A stretch of 64,000 nt of DNA from Deinococcus sp. LM3 (GCF_002017875.1 NZ_MUFV01000001.1:372001-436000); one strand, 5' to 3'. Shown: positions 23,599-35,230, numbered from the stretch's first letter. The notes: a model not told the origin generated them from the sequence alone. A program made the numbers and translations.

Positions 23599-24360
23599 AT
23601 GCAGATCAGACGCGGACGGCTCTCACGGTTCCTTCTTCCCGGCCTGCTGGCCCTCGGCGCTCCGCTGGTGCTGGCGCAGACGGCCACATCTCCGGCCACC
23701 ACGGACAGCGCCCTGGCCGGCCTGACGCCCAGCGCCGCGCGTGGCGAGACCCTCAGCGGCAGCTGCGCCGGGTGTCACGCCCCCACCGGGCGCGCCCCGG
23801 TCCTGAAGGGCGACCCGGCCCCGCAGATCCGCACGGCGCTGCTGGCATTCCGCGCGAAAACCCGGCCGAACGGCACCATGCAGAACGTCGCCTCCCGCCT
23901 GAGCGACCAGGACATCGTGGATATCGCCGCGTTCTACTCCGGCGACAGCAGCGCGCCGGCCACTGCGCCAGCCCCTGCACCGGCCACCCCTCCCGTCACC
24001 CCGGCACCCGTCACGCCACCCCCGGCGACCACTCCCCCCGTCACGCCTCCGCCTGTCACGCCGCCCCCGACGACGACCGGAACGACTGCAACTGGCGAGA
24101 CGCTGTATCAGGTGGGCGCGGCGGCGCGCGGCGTGATCGCCTGCGCGGTCTGCCACGGCGAGACCGGCGCCGGGGCCGAGGACGTGGGCGTGCCCGCCAT
24201 CACGGGCCGCACCGCCGCGTCCGTGCTGGCGCAGCTGCGCGCCTACAAGAGCGGCCCTGTCACGGGCATTCCCTATCCCGACGCCATGCACATCGCCCTG
24301 ACGCCCATGACCGACGCCGACCTGACGGCAGTCGCCACGTACGTCGCCACCCTGAAGTGA
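23599..24360 (+). CDS. exported dihaem cytochrome c
   Basis: 253 residues. Signal peptide MQIRRGRLSRFLLPGLLALGAPLVLAQ, cleaved near residue 27. Two cytochrome c domains: CAGCH (~58) with later TMQNVASRLSDQDIVDIAAFY, and CAVCH (~180) with a later Met in the AMHIALTPMTDADLTAVATYVATL region. They are separated by a Pro/Thr/Ala linker of about 45 residues (PVTPAPVTPPP type). Class I, cytochrome c4-like domain order; an electron carrier on the periplasmic side is likely. GGAGG at 23586-23590 selects the ATG at 23599. Partner oxidase or dehydrogenase not seen nearby. Confidence 0.9.
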   Translation: MQIRRGRLSRFLLPGLLALGAPLVLAQTATSPATTDSALAGLTPSAARGETLSGSCAGCHAPTGRAPVLKGDPAPQIRTALLAFRAKTRPNGTMQNVASRLSDQDIVDIAAFYSGDSSAPATAPAPAPATPPVTPAPVTPPPATTPPVTPPPVTPPPTTTGTTATGETLYQVGAAARGVIACAVCHGETGAGAEDVGVPAITGRTAASVLAQLRAYKSGPVTGIPYPDAMHIALTPMTDADLTAVATYVATLK

Positions 24361-24367
24361 CGCACGG

Positions 24368-24407
24368 GGAAGTGGCCCGCCCTGCACCGCAGCGGCGGGC
24401 CACTTCC
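24368..24407. terminator. 14-bp hairpin between cytochrome c and HNH genes
   Basis: GGAAGTGGCCCGCC at 24368-24381 pairs perfectly with 24394-24407. It lies between convergent genes and can serve both. Confidence 0.8.
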
Positions 24408-24417
24408 TGCTTCCCTA

Positions 24418-24744
24418 TCAGCGCACGCGGACGCTCTTGGTGGCGGGCTGGGTGCGCAGCCAGCGCACGAATCGCTGCACTTCCGGATGGGCGAGCAACG
24501 CGCCGATGTCCTGGTAGTCGCGGGCCAGTTCGGCGTTACTGAAGGTGCGGTGCAGGAAACTGTGGCAGGGGCGGCACAGCAGGGTGGTGGGCAGGTCGGC
24601 CACGCGCACGCCCTGGCGGCGGCCCTGCGAGCGGGGCAGCAGGTGGTGTTCGGTCAGGTTCGGCACGGCCCGCTGGCACAGCGCGCAGGTCGGATCGGGC
24701 CTGGGCGGCGGGGGCCAGGTGCTGGGAGGGTGCCGGCGGGCCAT
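24418..24744 (-). CDS. HNH endonuclease-like protein
   Basis: 108 residues. Zinc-binding pairs CALC and CRPC frame the HNH core (EHHLLPRSQG, followed by LCRPCHSFLHRTFSN), the compact layout of small HNH nucleases. DNA cleavage is inferred from the motif; no partner methylase, intron or phage gene is adjacent, so its role is unclear. TATCTT lies five bases before the ATG on the minus strand. The C-terminal third (LLAHPEVQRFVRWLRTQP) is helical. Confidence 0.85.
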   Translation of the reverse strand: MARRHPPSTWPPPPRPDPTCALCQRAVPNLTEHHLLPRSQGRRQGVRVADLPTTLLCRPCHSFLHRTFSNAELARDYQDIGALLAHPEVQRFVRWLRTQPATKSVRVR

Positions 24745-24822
24745 GCGTGAAGATACGGGTGCACCTGGAGGCCTGACTGTCTGACGCTGAACAGTCCGGC
24801 CGGGCGGGGCGCGACAGTGCAG

Positions 24823-25794
24823 CTACAGGCGGGTCAGGGCGGGGTACTTCTGGATGGCCTCGTCCTCGCTGAGGAATTCGCCCTCGGCGTCGGGGCTCCA
24901 GACGACCTCGGCGCGGATCAGGTCGCTGGGCGTGACGGCGCTGATGGCGCGCAGCGCGGCGCGGGCCTCGTCGGCGTTCGTGGCTCCGGCGGGCGGCAGG
25001 GCGGCCAGGGTGTGCGCGGCGACGGCCAGCGTCACGGCGAGGTACTGGTCGGCGGCGTCGTGCTTGAAGGTGTAGTCGTCGCGGCGGGCGTAGCCGCTGG
25101 CGGGGTCGTTGTTCTGGTAGTTGCTGGTGGTCTGCTCGGTGAAGGCGGCGCGGGCCTCGGTGGCCCAGGCGCCCACCTGACTGTCGGCGGTGTTCGCGGC
25201 TCCCTGGGCGCGCTGCACGTTGCCGTACACCCAGCGTTCCGGGTGGCGCAGGACGACCAGCGCGGCTTCCTGCATCATGCGGGTCAGGCCCTCGTTGGTG
25301 TCGGGGTCGCCGGTCTGCGCGACGCGTTGCAGGGCGCGTTTGACCTCGTCACCCTCGGCCATCAGGATCTGCACGCTGAGCGCCTGGGCGGTGCCGCTCA
25401 GGCCCGCCAGGCCCCGTCCGCCGCCGCCGAGACTGCGGCGCATGCCGCTGATCACCACGAAGATCACCACGCCGAAGATGATCATGGTGATCAGGCCGCC
25501 GCCGCCGCCGCTGCTGTACCCGTACCCGCCGCCGCCGTTGATGATGATCGGGCCGCTGTACCCGCCTCCGCTGTAGCCACCGCCGCTGTACCCGCCGCCC
25601 CGGCTGCTGCCGGACCCGCCGAAGCTGCCGCCGGAACTGCCGCCGGAACTGCGGGAACTGCCGCCGAAACCGCCGCCGGACTGCGCCTGCGCCAGCGGTG
25701 AGAGCAGGGCCAGCAGCGTCAGCAGCGAGAGCAGCAGGACGCCCAGGGACAAGAGGCGGCGGGGAACGCCAGGGTTGCGTTGTGCGGGCTGCAT
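24823..25794 (-). CDS. DUF1517 membrane protein with Gly/Ser/Tyr-rich segment
   Basis: 323 residues. Signal sequence (RLLSLGVLLLSLLTLLALLSPLAQAQ), a low-complexity SGGSSGGSFGG / GGGYSGGGYSGGGYSG region of ~55 residues, one membrane helix (LITMIIFGVVIFVVISGM), then the DUF1517 domain. Its hallmarks here are SVQILMAEGDEVKRALQRVAQTGD, EGLTRMMQEAALVVLRHPERWVYG and YLAVTLAVAAHTLAALPP. The layout matches DUF1517 proteins of cyanobacteria and plastids; function is not established. TACACT lies six bases before ATG 25794, a leaderless start. The Met at 25827 is upstream of that box and is rejected. Confidence 0.85.
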   Translation of the reverse strand: MQPAQRNPGVPRRLLSLGVLLLSLLTLLALLSPLAQAQSGGGFGGSSRSSGGSSGGSFGGSGSSRGGGYSGGGYSGGGYSGPIIINGGGGYGYSSGGGGGLITMIIFGVVIFVVISGMRRSLGGGGRGLAGLSGTAQALSVQILMAEGDEVKRALQRVAQTGDPDTNEGLTRMMQEAALVVLRHPERWVYGNVQRAQGAANTADSQVGAWATEARAAFTEQTTSNYQNNDPASGYARRDDYTFKHDAADQYLAVTLAVAAHTLAALPPAGATNADEARAALRAISAVTPSDLIRAEVVWSPDAEGEFLSEDEAIQKYPALTRL

Positions 25795-25900
25795 GTCCGC
25801 AGTGTACGGGGCGGCGCGGGCACGCACCTGAACGGCCCGCCTTCACGTGTTCTTTCGGTGGGAGTGCGGCCGGTGGGGGCCGGGCGGGTACACTGCGCGC

Positions 25901-26272
25901 GTGAGTGACGAGCGACGCGACGTGATTACCCTGAGTGCCGGGCAGTGGGACGCCCTTCTGGAGAGCCTGTTCGAGCGGGACGACCGCCTGGACCTGCGCC
26001 GTGAAGGCGAAACGTACCGCCGCGACGAGGTCGTGGACGCGTACGTGATGAGCGGTCACGCCGAGGCGCTGCGCAGCGCCGACGTGGACGGCGACGTGTG
26101 GGGCACCCTGGAGGACATCGAGGAGACGGCGGACACCGAGGAGGAAGCCTGGGAGAAGATCGTGGCGTTCTACCTGGGCCGCGAGTGCGTGCTGGTGCGC
26201 GTGCAGGACACCGAGGAACCCGAGGAGTGGATTCTGGGGCAGGAACTGGCGCGCCGCCTGGGCCTGCTCTGA
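25901..26272 (+). CDS. acidic hypothetical protein
   Basis: 123 residues with a markedly acidic middle (TLEDIEETADTEEEAWEKIVAF). No membrane segment or known motif. TACACT at 25889-25894 is six bases before GTG 25901, which supports a leaderless GTG start; the upstream frame is non-coding in character. It is divergent from DUF1517 and upstream of the LEA-like gene on the same strand, separated by 98 bases with its own promoter box. Confidence 0.7.
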   Translation: MSDERRDVITLSAGQWDALLESLFERDDRLDLRREGETYRRDEVVDAYVMSGHAEALRSADVDGDVWGTLEDIEETADTEEEAWEKIVAFYLGRECVLVRVQDTEEPEEWILGQELARRLGLL

Positions 26273-26370
26273 CCGTCCGGGTCGGGTGCGGCCGGTCCGG
26301 GTGGGGGGCGTGAACTGCGCGTGAATCGCGGCTCATCCTGCACAGATGAGGCGGGCGTAGGCTGACTCTC

Positions 26371-26907
26371 ATGAAAAGTGATCGTCATTTCCCCGTGAAA
26401 CGTCTGCTGGTCCTGGGTGCGCTGGTCGGCGCCGGCGCGTACTACTTCAGCCGCGAGCAGAACCGCCGCGCCCTGGATTCCAAACTGGCTGAACTGGGCC
26501 TCAAGGACGCCGCTCAGGACGTGGGCCAGAGCGTCACCAAGGGCTGGGAGAAGACGAAGGACGCCGCCAAGGATGCCGGCGCCGTCATTGCCGACAAGGC
26601 CGGCGAGGTCAAGGACGCCGCCGCCGGTGGCGCGCAGGCCGCCGCCGACAAGGTCAAGGAAGTCGCCGGTGACGTGAAAGGCGCCGTGGCCGACGCCTCG
26701 GGCAAGGCTGCCGACGCCGCCAAGGACACGGCCGCGACCGCCAGCGACAAGGCGGGCGACGTGGCCGACAAGGCCAGGGACGCCGCTGCCGACAAGGCCG
26801 CTGAGGTCAAGGCCGACGCGCAGGCCAAGGTCGCCGACGTGAAGGCCGACGCCACGAAGGCCGCCAACGACGTCAAGGGCGCGGCCCGCGACGCCAAGAA
26901 ATCCTGA
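26371..26907 (+). CDS. LEA group 3-like protein with N-terminal membrane segment
   Basis: 178 residues. RLLVLGALVGAGAYYFS is a short hydrophobic segment near the N-terminus. From residue ~40 on the protein is an Ala/Lys/Asp helix with 11-residue periodicity (DAAKDAGAVIADKAGEVKDAA, KAADAAKDTAATASDKAGDVADKARDAAADKAAEVKADA), the pattern of late embryogenesis abundant proteins. LEA-type proteins are documented in Deinococcus desiccation tolerance. Such proteins fold on drying and protect membranes or enzymes; the N-terminal segment would tether this one to a membrane. TAGGCT lies seven bases before the ATG. A 14-bp hairpin follows. Confidence 0.85.
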   Translation: MKSDRHFPVKRLLVLGALVGAGAYYFSREQNRRALDSKLAELGLKDAAQDVGQSVTKGWEKTKDAAKDAGAVIADKAGEVKDAAAGGAQAAADKVKEVAGDVKGAVADASGKAADAAKDTAATASDKAGDVADKARDAAADKAAEVKADAQAKVADVKADATKAANDVKGAARDAKKS

Positions 26908-26922
26908 TCCATTCCTGCCAGT

Positions 26923-26956
26923 GCCGCGCCCCCTCCCCCACCGGAGGGGGCGCGGC
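26923..26956 (+). terminator. 14-bp hairpin terminator after the LEA-like gene
   Basis: GCCGCGCCCCCTCC (26923-26936) and GGAGGGGGCGCGGC (26943-26956) pair perfectly, followed by CTCTTG. Confidence 0.85.
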
Positions 26957-27028
26957 CTCTTGATCTGCCCCGCTGGACCGTGACGCTGGCTCCGGCAGGG
27001 GCGGCGCGGGGCCGCTACACTCGGCGGC

Positions 27029-27346
27029 ATGACACGCCGGGACCTTGACTCTGGAACCCAGACGCTGGAGCGCACGCGAACGCAGCGGCCCCGGCTGTTC
27101 CGGGTACTGCTGCTGAACGACGATTACACCCCGATGGAGTTCGTGGTGGAGGTGCTGCGCCGCTTCTTCCGCAAGTCCGAGCAGGAAGCCGAACTCATCA
27201 TGCTGGCCGTGCATCACAAGGGGCAGGGCGTGGCGGGCGTGTACACGCGGGACGTGGCCGAGACGAAAGTGGCGCAGGTGATGGCGGCCGCGCGGCACGA
27301 AGGGTTCCCACTGCGCGTGGTGGCCGAACCGGAGGCGGGCGAATGA
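27029..27346 (+). CDS. clpS: ATP-dependent Clp protease adaptor ClpS
   Basis: 105 residues. N-recognin that hands proteins with destabilising N-termini to ClpA-ClpP. The core is RVLLLNDDYTPMEFVVEVLRRFF, where the NDD(Y)TPMEFV motif forms the N-degron pocket, then HHKGQGVAGVYTRDVAETKVAQV and FPLRVVAEPE. The N-terminal 25 residues are a flexible tail, as expected. TACACT is seven bases before the ATG. The stop TGA (27344-27346) directly abuts a dispersed repeat that fills the space to clpA. Confidence 0.95.
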   Translation: MTRRDLDSGTQTLERTRTQRPRLFRVLLLNDDYTPMEFVVEVLRRFFRKSEQEAELIMLAVHHKGQGVAGVYTRDVAETKVAQVMAAARHEGFPLRVVAEPEAGE

Positions 27347-27500
27347 AACGGATTCCGTCTGTTTCGCTGACAATCCGGAACTACACCGGATTGCCAGCTC
27401 CACGCCCGGAACCCGTTCCGCTCCTTCTCTGCGGGGCAGCTCTACGAGTCGCATCCGCTCGGACCCAGCGGTTTTTGCAAACCGTTCAACCGGAGTTCCT

Positions 27501-27502
<2 letters not shown>
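27346..27502 (+). repeat. ATACGGA dispersed element, copy between clpS and clpA
   Basis: About 157 bp. Left end AAACGGATTCCG, right end CGGAGTTCCTAT. It contains the conserved hairpin CAATCCGGAACTACACCGGATTG (centre near 27385) and a second hairpin CGGTTTTTGCAAACCG. Its right end supplies GGAG (27492-27495) and the first two bases of the clpA ATG. Confidence 0.85.
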
Positions 27503-29741
<2,239 letters not shown>

Positions 29742-29941
29742 GGGCCCGTTCGGATGAAGGCGCGGCCGGGCGCGGCGAGGGCCGTTGCCGTAGCACATCC
29801 GGCCGCTTCGCCCGGCGCTGATCCGGGCCGGGAAGTTCACGGAATGTTCACGTTCCCGAGCGGATTTTCATCGTCTTGGACGTAAAGACTTCCTGCGATT
29901 CTCCTCATCTGACGGGCAGGGCGAGCGGTGAAGATGAGGGC

Positions 29942-30418
29942 ATGAAACCCACCCTGCTGGCCCTGCTGACCGCTGCCCTCCTCGCCTCCTGCGCTCCCCA
30001 GGAAGAAGCGACCACCACGACCGACACCGGCACCGTCTCCACCGAGACGAACGAGCCCGGCGTGGACAACCCCATCGCTGAAGGCGAGGGCGCCATGGAT
30101 GACGCCGCCGACCCCGGCGTCGACAGCACCATGACCAACGACGACGACGCCAACACCAGCGAGGAAGTCGACATGGCCGTCGGCGACGGCCTGGAAGGCA
30201 CCGTGACCGAATTCGACGGCACCGCCCAGACCTTCACGCTGAACGAGAACGACGCCAACTACGCCGTGACCGTCGACGAGTCCACCGTGTTCGAGGGTGG
30301 CGCCACCACCGCCGAGGAGTTCTTCGGTACCGACCGCGCCGACGCCAGCATCGCCGTCGAGGGCGAGATCGACGAGGCCGCCAGCACCCTGAAAGCCAAC
30401 AAGATCACCCTGAACTGA
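29942..30418 (+). CDS. lipoprotein with DUF5666-like domain
   Basis: 158 residues. Signal peptide MKPTLLALLTAALLASC with lipobox LLASC (Cys17). A long acidic Thr/Asp/Glu linker follows (EEATTTTDTGTVSTETNEPG ... NDDDANTSEEVD). The last ~75 residues form a small beta domain (LEGTVTEFDGTAQTFTLNENDANYAVTVDESTVFEGG), which resembles DUF5666/OB-like modules. Probably anchored at the outer face of the membrane; function unknown. GAGGG upstream of ATG 29942 sets the start. Confidence 0.82.
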   Translation: MKPTLLALLTAALLASCAPQEEATTTTDTGTVSTETNEPGVDNPIAEGEGAMDDAADPGVDSTMTNDDDANTSEEVDMAVGDGLEGTVTEFDGTAQTFTLNENDANYAVTVDESTVFEGGATTAEEFFGTDRADASIAVEGEIDEAASTLKANKITLN

Positions 30419-30438
30419 TCCACCCGGATCATGCACAG

Positions 30439-30466
30439 CCGGACTCCTGCGGGGGTCCGGTTTGTT
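30439..30466 (+). terminator. intrinsic terminator after the lipoprotein gene
   Basis: CCGGACTCC pairs with GGGGTCCGG (one G-U) around TGCG, followed by TTTGTT. Confidence 0.85.
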
Positions 30467-30511
30467 CTGTGTCGGCCGGCTCCGGCCTGGGGCAGCGCTA
30501 TGCTGCGCGGC

Positions 30512-31080
30512 ATGCCCGAACCCCTCGTGATCCGCCCCGCCGCTGCCTTCGACGCGGCGTTCGCCGTTCCGCTGGTGCAGCAGACCATCGGCCGGGTCGG
30601 TCTGGCCCTGACCGGCGCCGATTCGGACACCGGGGCGGCGCGGGCGATGCTGGGCTTCTTTCCGCTGCGCGGCAACCGCCTGAGTTACGAGAACGTGCTG
30701 ATCGCCGCGCGTGGCCCTGAGCCGCTGGGGCTGCTGCTGGCCTACCCCGGCGCTGACGCCCACGCGCTGGACGATCCCTTCCGCGAGCGACTGGCGTCGC
30801 TGGGGCGACCCGCGCAGGTGGAGTCCGAGGGCACGCCCGGCGAACTGTACGTGGACACGCTGGCCGTGACTGAAGCGGCGCGCGGGGGGGCGTGGGGGCC
30901 GCGCTGCTGGAGGCGGCGGCCGGGCAGGCGCGGGCACGGGGCCTGGACCGCGTGGGCCTGCTGGTCGAGGACGGCAACCGCGCCGCCACGCTGTACGCAC
31001 GCATGGGCTTCCGCGCGGCGGGCACACGCACCCTGGCCGGGGGCACGTACACGCACATGGTCTGGACGCTGCCGGGGTGA
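30512..31080 (+). pseudogene. GNAT N-acetyltransferase interrupted by a -1 frameshift
   Basis: The first frame encodes MPEPLVIRPAAAFDAAFAVPLVQQTIGRV ... ELYVDTLAVTEAARG, and the homologous C-terminal half (GAALLEAAAGQARARGLDRVGLLVEDGNRAATLYARMGFRAAGTRTLAGGTYTHMVWTL) continues in another frame. The break is at a run of seven G (30884-30890). Adding one G restores ARGGGVGAALLEAA, the acetyl-CoA-binding R/Q-x-x-G-x-G/A motif. The product is therefore either a recent pseudogene, a phase-variable gene or the result of a sequencing miscount. TATGCT lies seven bases before the ATG, so the promoter is intact. Confidence 0.85.
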
Positions 31081-31104
31081 CCCGCGCCGCCTGCGCCCTG
31101 CGTC

Positions 31105-31261
31105 ATACGGATTCCGCTTGTTTCGCTGACAATGCGGAACTTCACCGGATTGTCAGCTCCACGCCCGGAACCCGTTTTGCTCCCACTCTGCGGGGCAGCT
31201 CTACGAGTCGCGTCCGCTCGGATTGAATGGTCTTTGCAGCCCATTCAATCGGAGTCCGTAT
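31105..31261 (+). repeat. ATACGGA dispersed element, copy upstream of the LCP gene
   Basis: 157 bp with ends ATACGGATTCCG and CGGAGTCCGTAT, which are inverted repeats of each other. Internal arms ATTGAATGG/CCATTCAAT lie near the right end, with a CCGGATTG hairpin on the left. Located between the frameshifted GNAT and the lytR-like gene. Confidence 0.88.
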
Positions 31262-31311
31262 CATCCGTCCGGTTGATCCGCGCGCGGCGTGTGGGCGCTA
31301 TGCTCGGCGGC

Positions 31312-32454
31312 GTGCGCCGCATTGTCTGGGTTCTTGTTGTGGCGGCGGGTCTGGCAGCGGTCGTTGCCCCTGCCGCTCCGTTTCTCTCGCGGTACGCGGC
31401 CGTTCCGCGCGCAGCCGACGGCCCGGTGACGGTGCTGCTGGCCGGCGTGGACGTGGATTACGACGACAGCGCCGCCGTGTGGCCCTGGCCCGCCAAGGCC
31501 GAGTCGTACACGACCCGCACGGACACCATCATGCTCACGCAGGTGTGGCCGGACGGGCGGGTGAACGTGCTGGGTGTACCGCGCGACTCGTGGGTGAACA
31601 TGCCGGGCTACGGGTGGGGCAAGATCAACGGCGCGAACGTGCACGGCGGCCCGGAGATGCTGATGCGGGCCGTGCAGGAGCTGACGGGCGTGCCGATGGA
31701 CGCCTACGCGCTCGTCAGCCTGAACGCCATTCCCGCCATGACCGACGCGGCGGGCGGCGTGACAGTGGATGTGGGGCAGGCCATGAAGTACGACGACAAC
31801 GCCGGGAACCTGCATATCGACCTGAAGCCGGGGCGGCAGCGCCTGAGCGGCGAGCAGGCGGCCGGGTTCCTGCGGTTCCGGCACGACAACCTGGGCGATA
31901 TCGGGCGGATCGCGCGGCAGCAGCAGTTCGTGTCCGCGCTGGGGGCGCAGGTCCGTAACCCGCTGAACGTGTGGCGACTGCCGATGATGGTGAGCGCCGT
32001 GGACCGCAACATGAAGACCGACCTGACGCGCGCGCAGGTGGCGGCCCTGACCGGCGCGGCGCTGCGCGGGCCGCAGGTGCAGACGTTCAGCGTGCCGGGC
32101 ACTTTCGGTTTCCGGGGCGCGGCGAGCGTGTGGGAGGTGGACCGCGCGGCCCTGGGCGCCCTGATCGCCAAGCAGTTCCGTGACCCGGACGACGTGCGGG
32201 CGCTGGGCGTGGCGGTCGTGAACACCGACGCCCCGGACGGCAGCGCGGGCCGCCTGAAGGCGCGACTGGAGGGCCTGGGGTACTCGAACGTCTGGATCGT
32301 GAACGAGCCGCGCGGCCCGGCGCAGACCACCGCGTCCGGCGCGGCGGCGGCGCGGGTGCTGCGCGACGTGGGCTTCGGGACGGTCAGCGATCAGCCGGTC
32401 GCGGCGGGCGCGGACGTGACGGTGCGCCTGGGATCGGACACGCCCGCGCCCTGA
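31312..32454 (+). CDS. LytR-CpsA-Psr (LCP) family protein
   Basis: 380 residues. An N-terminal membrane anchor (VRRIVWVLVVAAGLAAVVAPAAPF) is followed by the LCP catalytic domain: TVLLAGVDVDYDD, RTDTIMLTQVWPDGRVNVLGVPRDSWVNMPGYGWGKINGANVHGGPEM, LRFRHDNLGDIGRIARQQQF with the arginines that bind the lipid pyrophosphate. The C-terminal ~85 residues match LytR_C (VAVVNTDAPDGSAGRLKARLEGLGYSNVWI). LCP enzymes attach polymers to peptidoglycan or other envelope carriers; the acceptor in Deinococcus is unknown. TATGCT at 31299-31304 is seven bases before GTG 31312, so the longer frame through the repeat is rejected. Confidence 0.9.
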   Translation: MRRIVWVLVVAAGLAAVVAPAAPFLSRYAAVPRAADGPVTVLLAGVDVDYDDSAAVWPWPAKAESYTTRTDTIMLTQVWPDGRVNVLGVPRDSWVNMPGYGWGKINGANVHGGPEMLMRAVQELTGVPMDAYALVSLNAIPAMTDAAGGVTVDVGQAMKYDDNAGNLHIDLKPGRQRLSGEQAAGFLRFRHDNLGDIGRIARQQQFVSALGAQVRNPLNVWRLPMMVSAVDRNMKTDLTRAQVAALTGAALRGPQVQTFSVPGTFGFRGAASVWEVDRAALGALIAKQFRDPDDVRALGVAVVNTDAPDGSAGRLKARLEGLGYSNVWIVNEPRGPAQTTASGAAAARVLRDVGFGTVSDQPVAAGADVTVRLGSDTPAP

Positions 32455-32545
32455 GACTGGTGCGCGGGATGCGGAGAGCGGTTCGCGGGAATAACAGCAG
32501 GCACTGACCTTTCAGGGTGCCCTGCTTCCCGCGCTCTGTACCCCC

Positions 32546-32574
32546 TTGATCTGAAACGATTCAGATCGTACTGT
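32546..32574 (+). promoter_or_regulatory. promoter of the GH13 glucosidase gene
   Basis: -35 TTGATC at 32546-32551, 17-base spacer, -10 TACTGT at 32569-32574; the ATG follows seven bases later, so the transcript is probably leaderless. Confidence 0.8.
32548..32567. promoter_or_regulatory. LacI-family-type operator in the promoter spacer
   Basis: The sequence GATCTGAA-ACGA-TTCAGATC is an inverted repeat with 8-base arms and CG at the exact centre, the arrangement bound by LacI/GalR-family repressors. It fills the spacer between -35 and -10, so a bound repressor would block RNA polymerase. No LacI-type gene is in the window. Confidence 0.7.
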
Positions 32575-32581
32575 GCTGGGT

Positions 32582-34177
<1,596 letters not shown>

Positions 34178-34191
34178 ACGGTGATACGCGG

Positions 34192-34226
34192 GGCGGGACG
34201 GATCAGCCGACAGCGCCCGTCCCGCC
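34192..34226. terminator. 9-bp hairpin between convergent glucosidase and kinase genes
   Basis: GGCGGGACG (34192-34200) pairs with CGTCCCGCC (34218-34226) around a 17-base loop. No U-run. Confidence 0.6.
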
Positions 34227-34244
34227 TCCTGCCGTGCCGGCCGG

Positions 34245-34997
34245 TCAGTACGGCAGCCGGGCCAGCCGCAGCAGTTCCTGCCGGACGCGGCCCGCGTCGT
34301 TGGGACGCTCGGCGCGGTGGGGCCGGATCAGGCTGGCATGCAGGGAGCCCAGCGGATCGCCACTGAGCGGCTGAGGTTCGTCCGGGTCGGGCAGCGCCCC
34401 GTGAATGCCCCAGCCGAGCAGGACGCCCACGCCGTACAGGTCGCTTTCCGGGCCGAGCGGTTCGCCGCGCGCCGCCTCCGGGCTCTGGAAGGCGGCCGTA
34501 CCCATGCGCACGGGCGTGTCGAAGGTCTCGAAGGCCGGGCCGGACAGGTCGAAATCGACGAGTTTGGCGCTGCCGTCCTCGTCGACCATGATGTTCTCGG
34601 GCTTGATGTCGCGGTGTACGAGGCCGCGCCCGTGCAGGTACGCCAGGGCGTCGAGCAGGTGCACGATGGTCAGCAGGAACGCGCGGCGTTCGGTCCGGGC
34701 GGCGGGCCGCTGCGTGAAGCGCTGGAACAGCACCTCGCCGCGCGCCAGGGTTCCCACCAGCGCGGGCTGGTCGTCCACGACGGCGCGGTGCAGCACCCGC
34801 ACCAACCGGGGGTGGTGCAGGTCGTGCGCGTGCTGGTACTCGCGGTCGGCGTAACTGCTCAGATGCGCGGGAAAGATCTTGACGGCGCAGGGCTGACCGT
34901 CGCGGGCCACCCCGAAGTACACCAGGCTGTGGGAGCCGCGACCGACGGGACGGATGAGCCTCACTCCGTCACCCACGATCTGTCCTGCAAGCGGCAT
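34245..34997 (-). CDS. stand-alone Ser/Thr protein kinase (Hanks type)
   Basis: 250 residues, a kinase domain only. Gly-rich loop GRGSHSLVYFG, VAIK-type lysine in CAVKIF, catalytic loop LVHRDIKPENIMV and APE-like SPEAARGE are present. The metal-binding DFG is DFD (KLVDFDLSG), and the domain lacks a transmembrane or PASTA sensor. Probably cytosolic. TAGCCT lies seven bases before the ATG at 34997. It is divergent from the patatin gene, 160 bases away. Activity is likely but not certain, because of the DFD variant. Confidence 0.88.
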   Translation of the reverse strand: MPLAGQIVGDGVRLIRPVGRGSHSLVYFGVARDGQPCAVKIFPAHLSSYADREYQHAHDLHHPRLVRVLHRAVVDDQPALVGTLARGEVLFQRFTQRPAARTERRAFLLTIVHLLDALAYLHGRGLVHRDIKPENIMVDEDGSAKLVDFDLSGPAFETFDTPVRMGTAAFQSPEAARGEPLGPESDLYGVGVLLGWGIHGALPDPDEPQPLSGDPLGSLHASLIRPHRAERPNDAGRVRQELLRLARLPY

Positions 34998-35158
34998 CCC
35001 GCACAGGCTACCCCAGGGGCGCGCGGGGCGGGTAGGCCCCGGCAGTCCCGGCCCGCGCCGCGCCCGGCTCTGCGCGGCCGAAAAGAGCGCCGGCAGCGGC
35101 TCCGTCCGTCCGAACTGAACCCGGTTCAACATGGCCGCGCACGCCGTAGAATCGGGGC

Positions 35159-35230
35159 ATGCCCCTGCGTCCTGCCCGTCCCCGGCCCCCGACACGCCCC
35201 GGCACCCTGTGCGTGAGCGTGGCGGCGTGA
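35159..35230 (+). CDS. putative 23-residue leader peptide before the patatin gene
   Basis: TAGAAT at 35147-35152 lies six bases before an ATG that opens MPLRPARPRPPTRPGTLCVSVAA. The stop TGA (35228-35230) overlaps the patatin start GTG (35227-35229) as GTGA. The peptide is rich in Pro and Arg (10 of the first 14 residues), a composition that slows ribosomes. It may couple or attenuate patatin translation. Inferred from promoter position and overlap only. Confidence 0.5.
   Translation: MPLRPARPRPPTRPGTLCVSVAA

Noticed and set aside
31132..31311. N-terminal extension of the LCP protein through the repeat element
   Set aside because: The extension is repeat-derived, and a -10 box with a leaderless GTG at 31312 precedes the membrane anchor.
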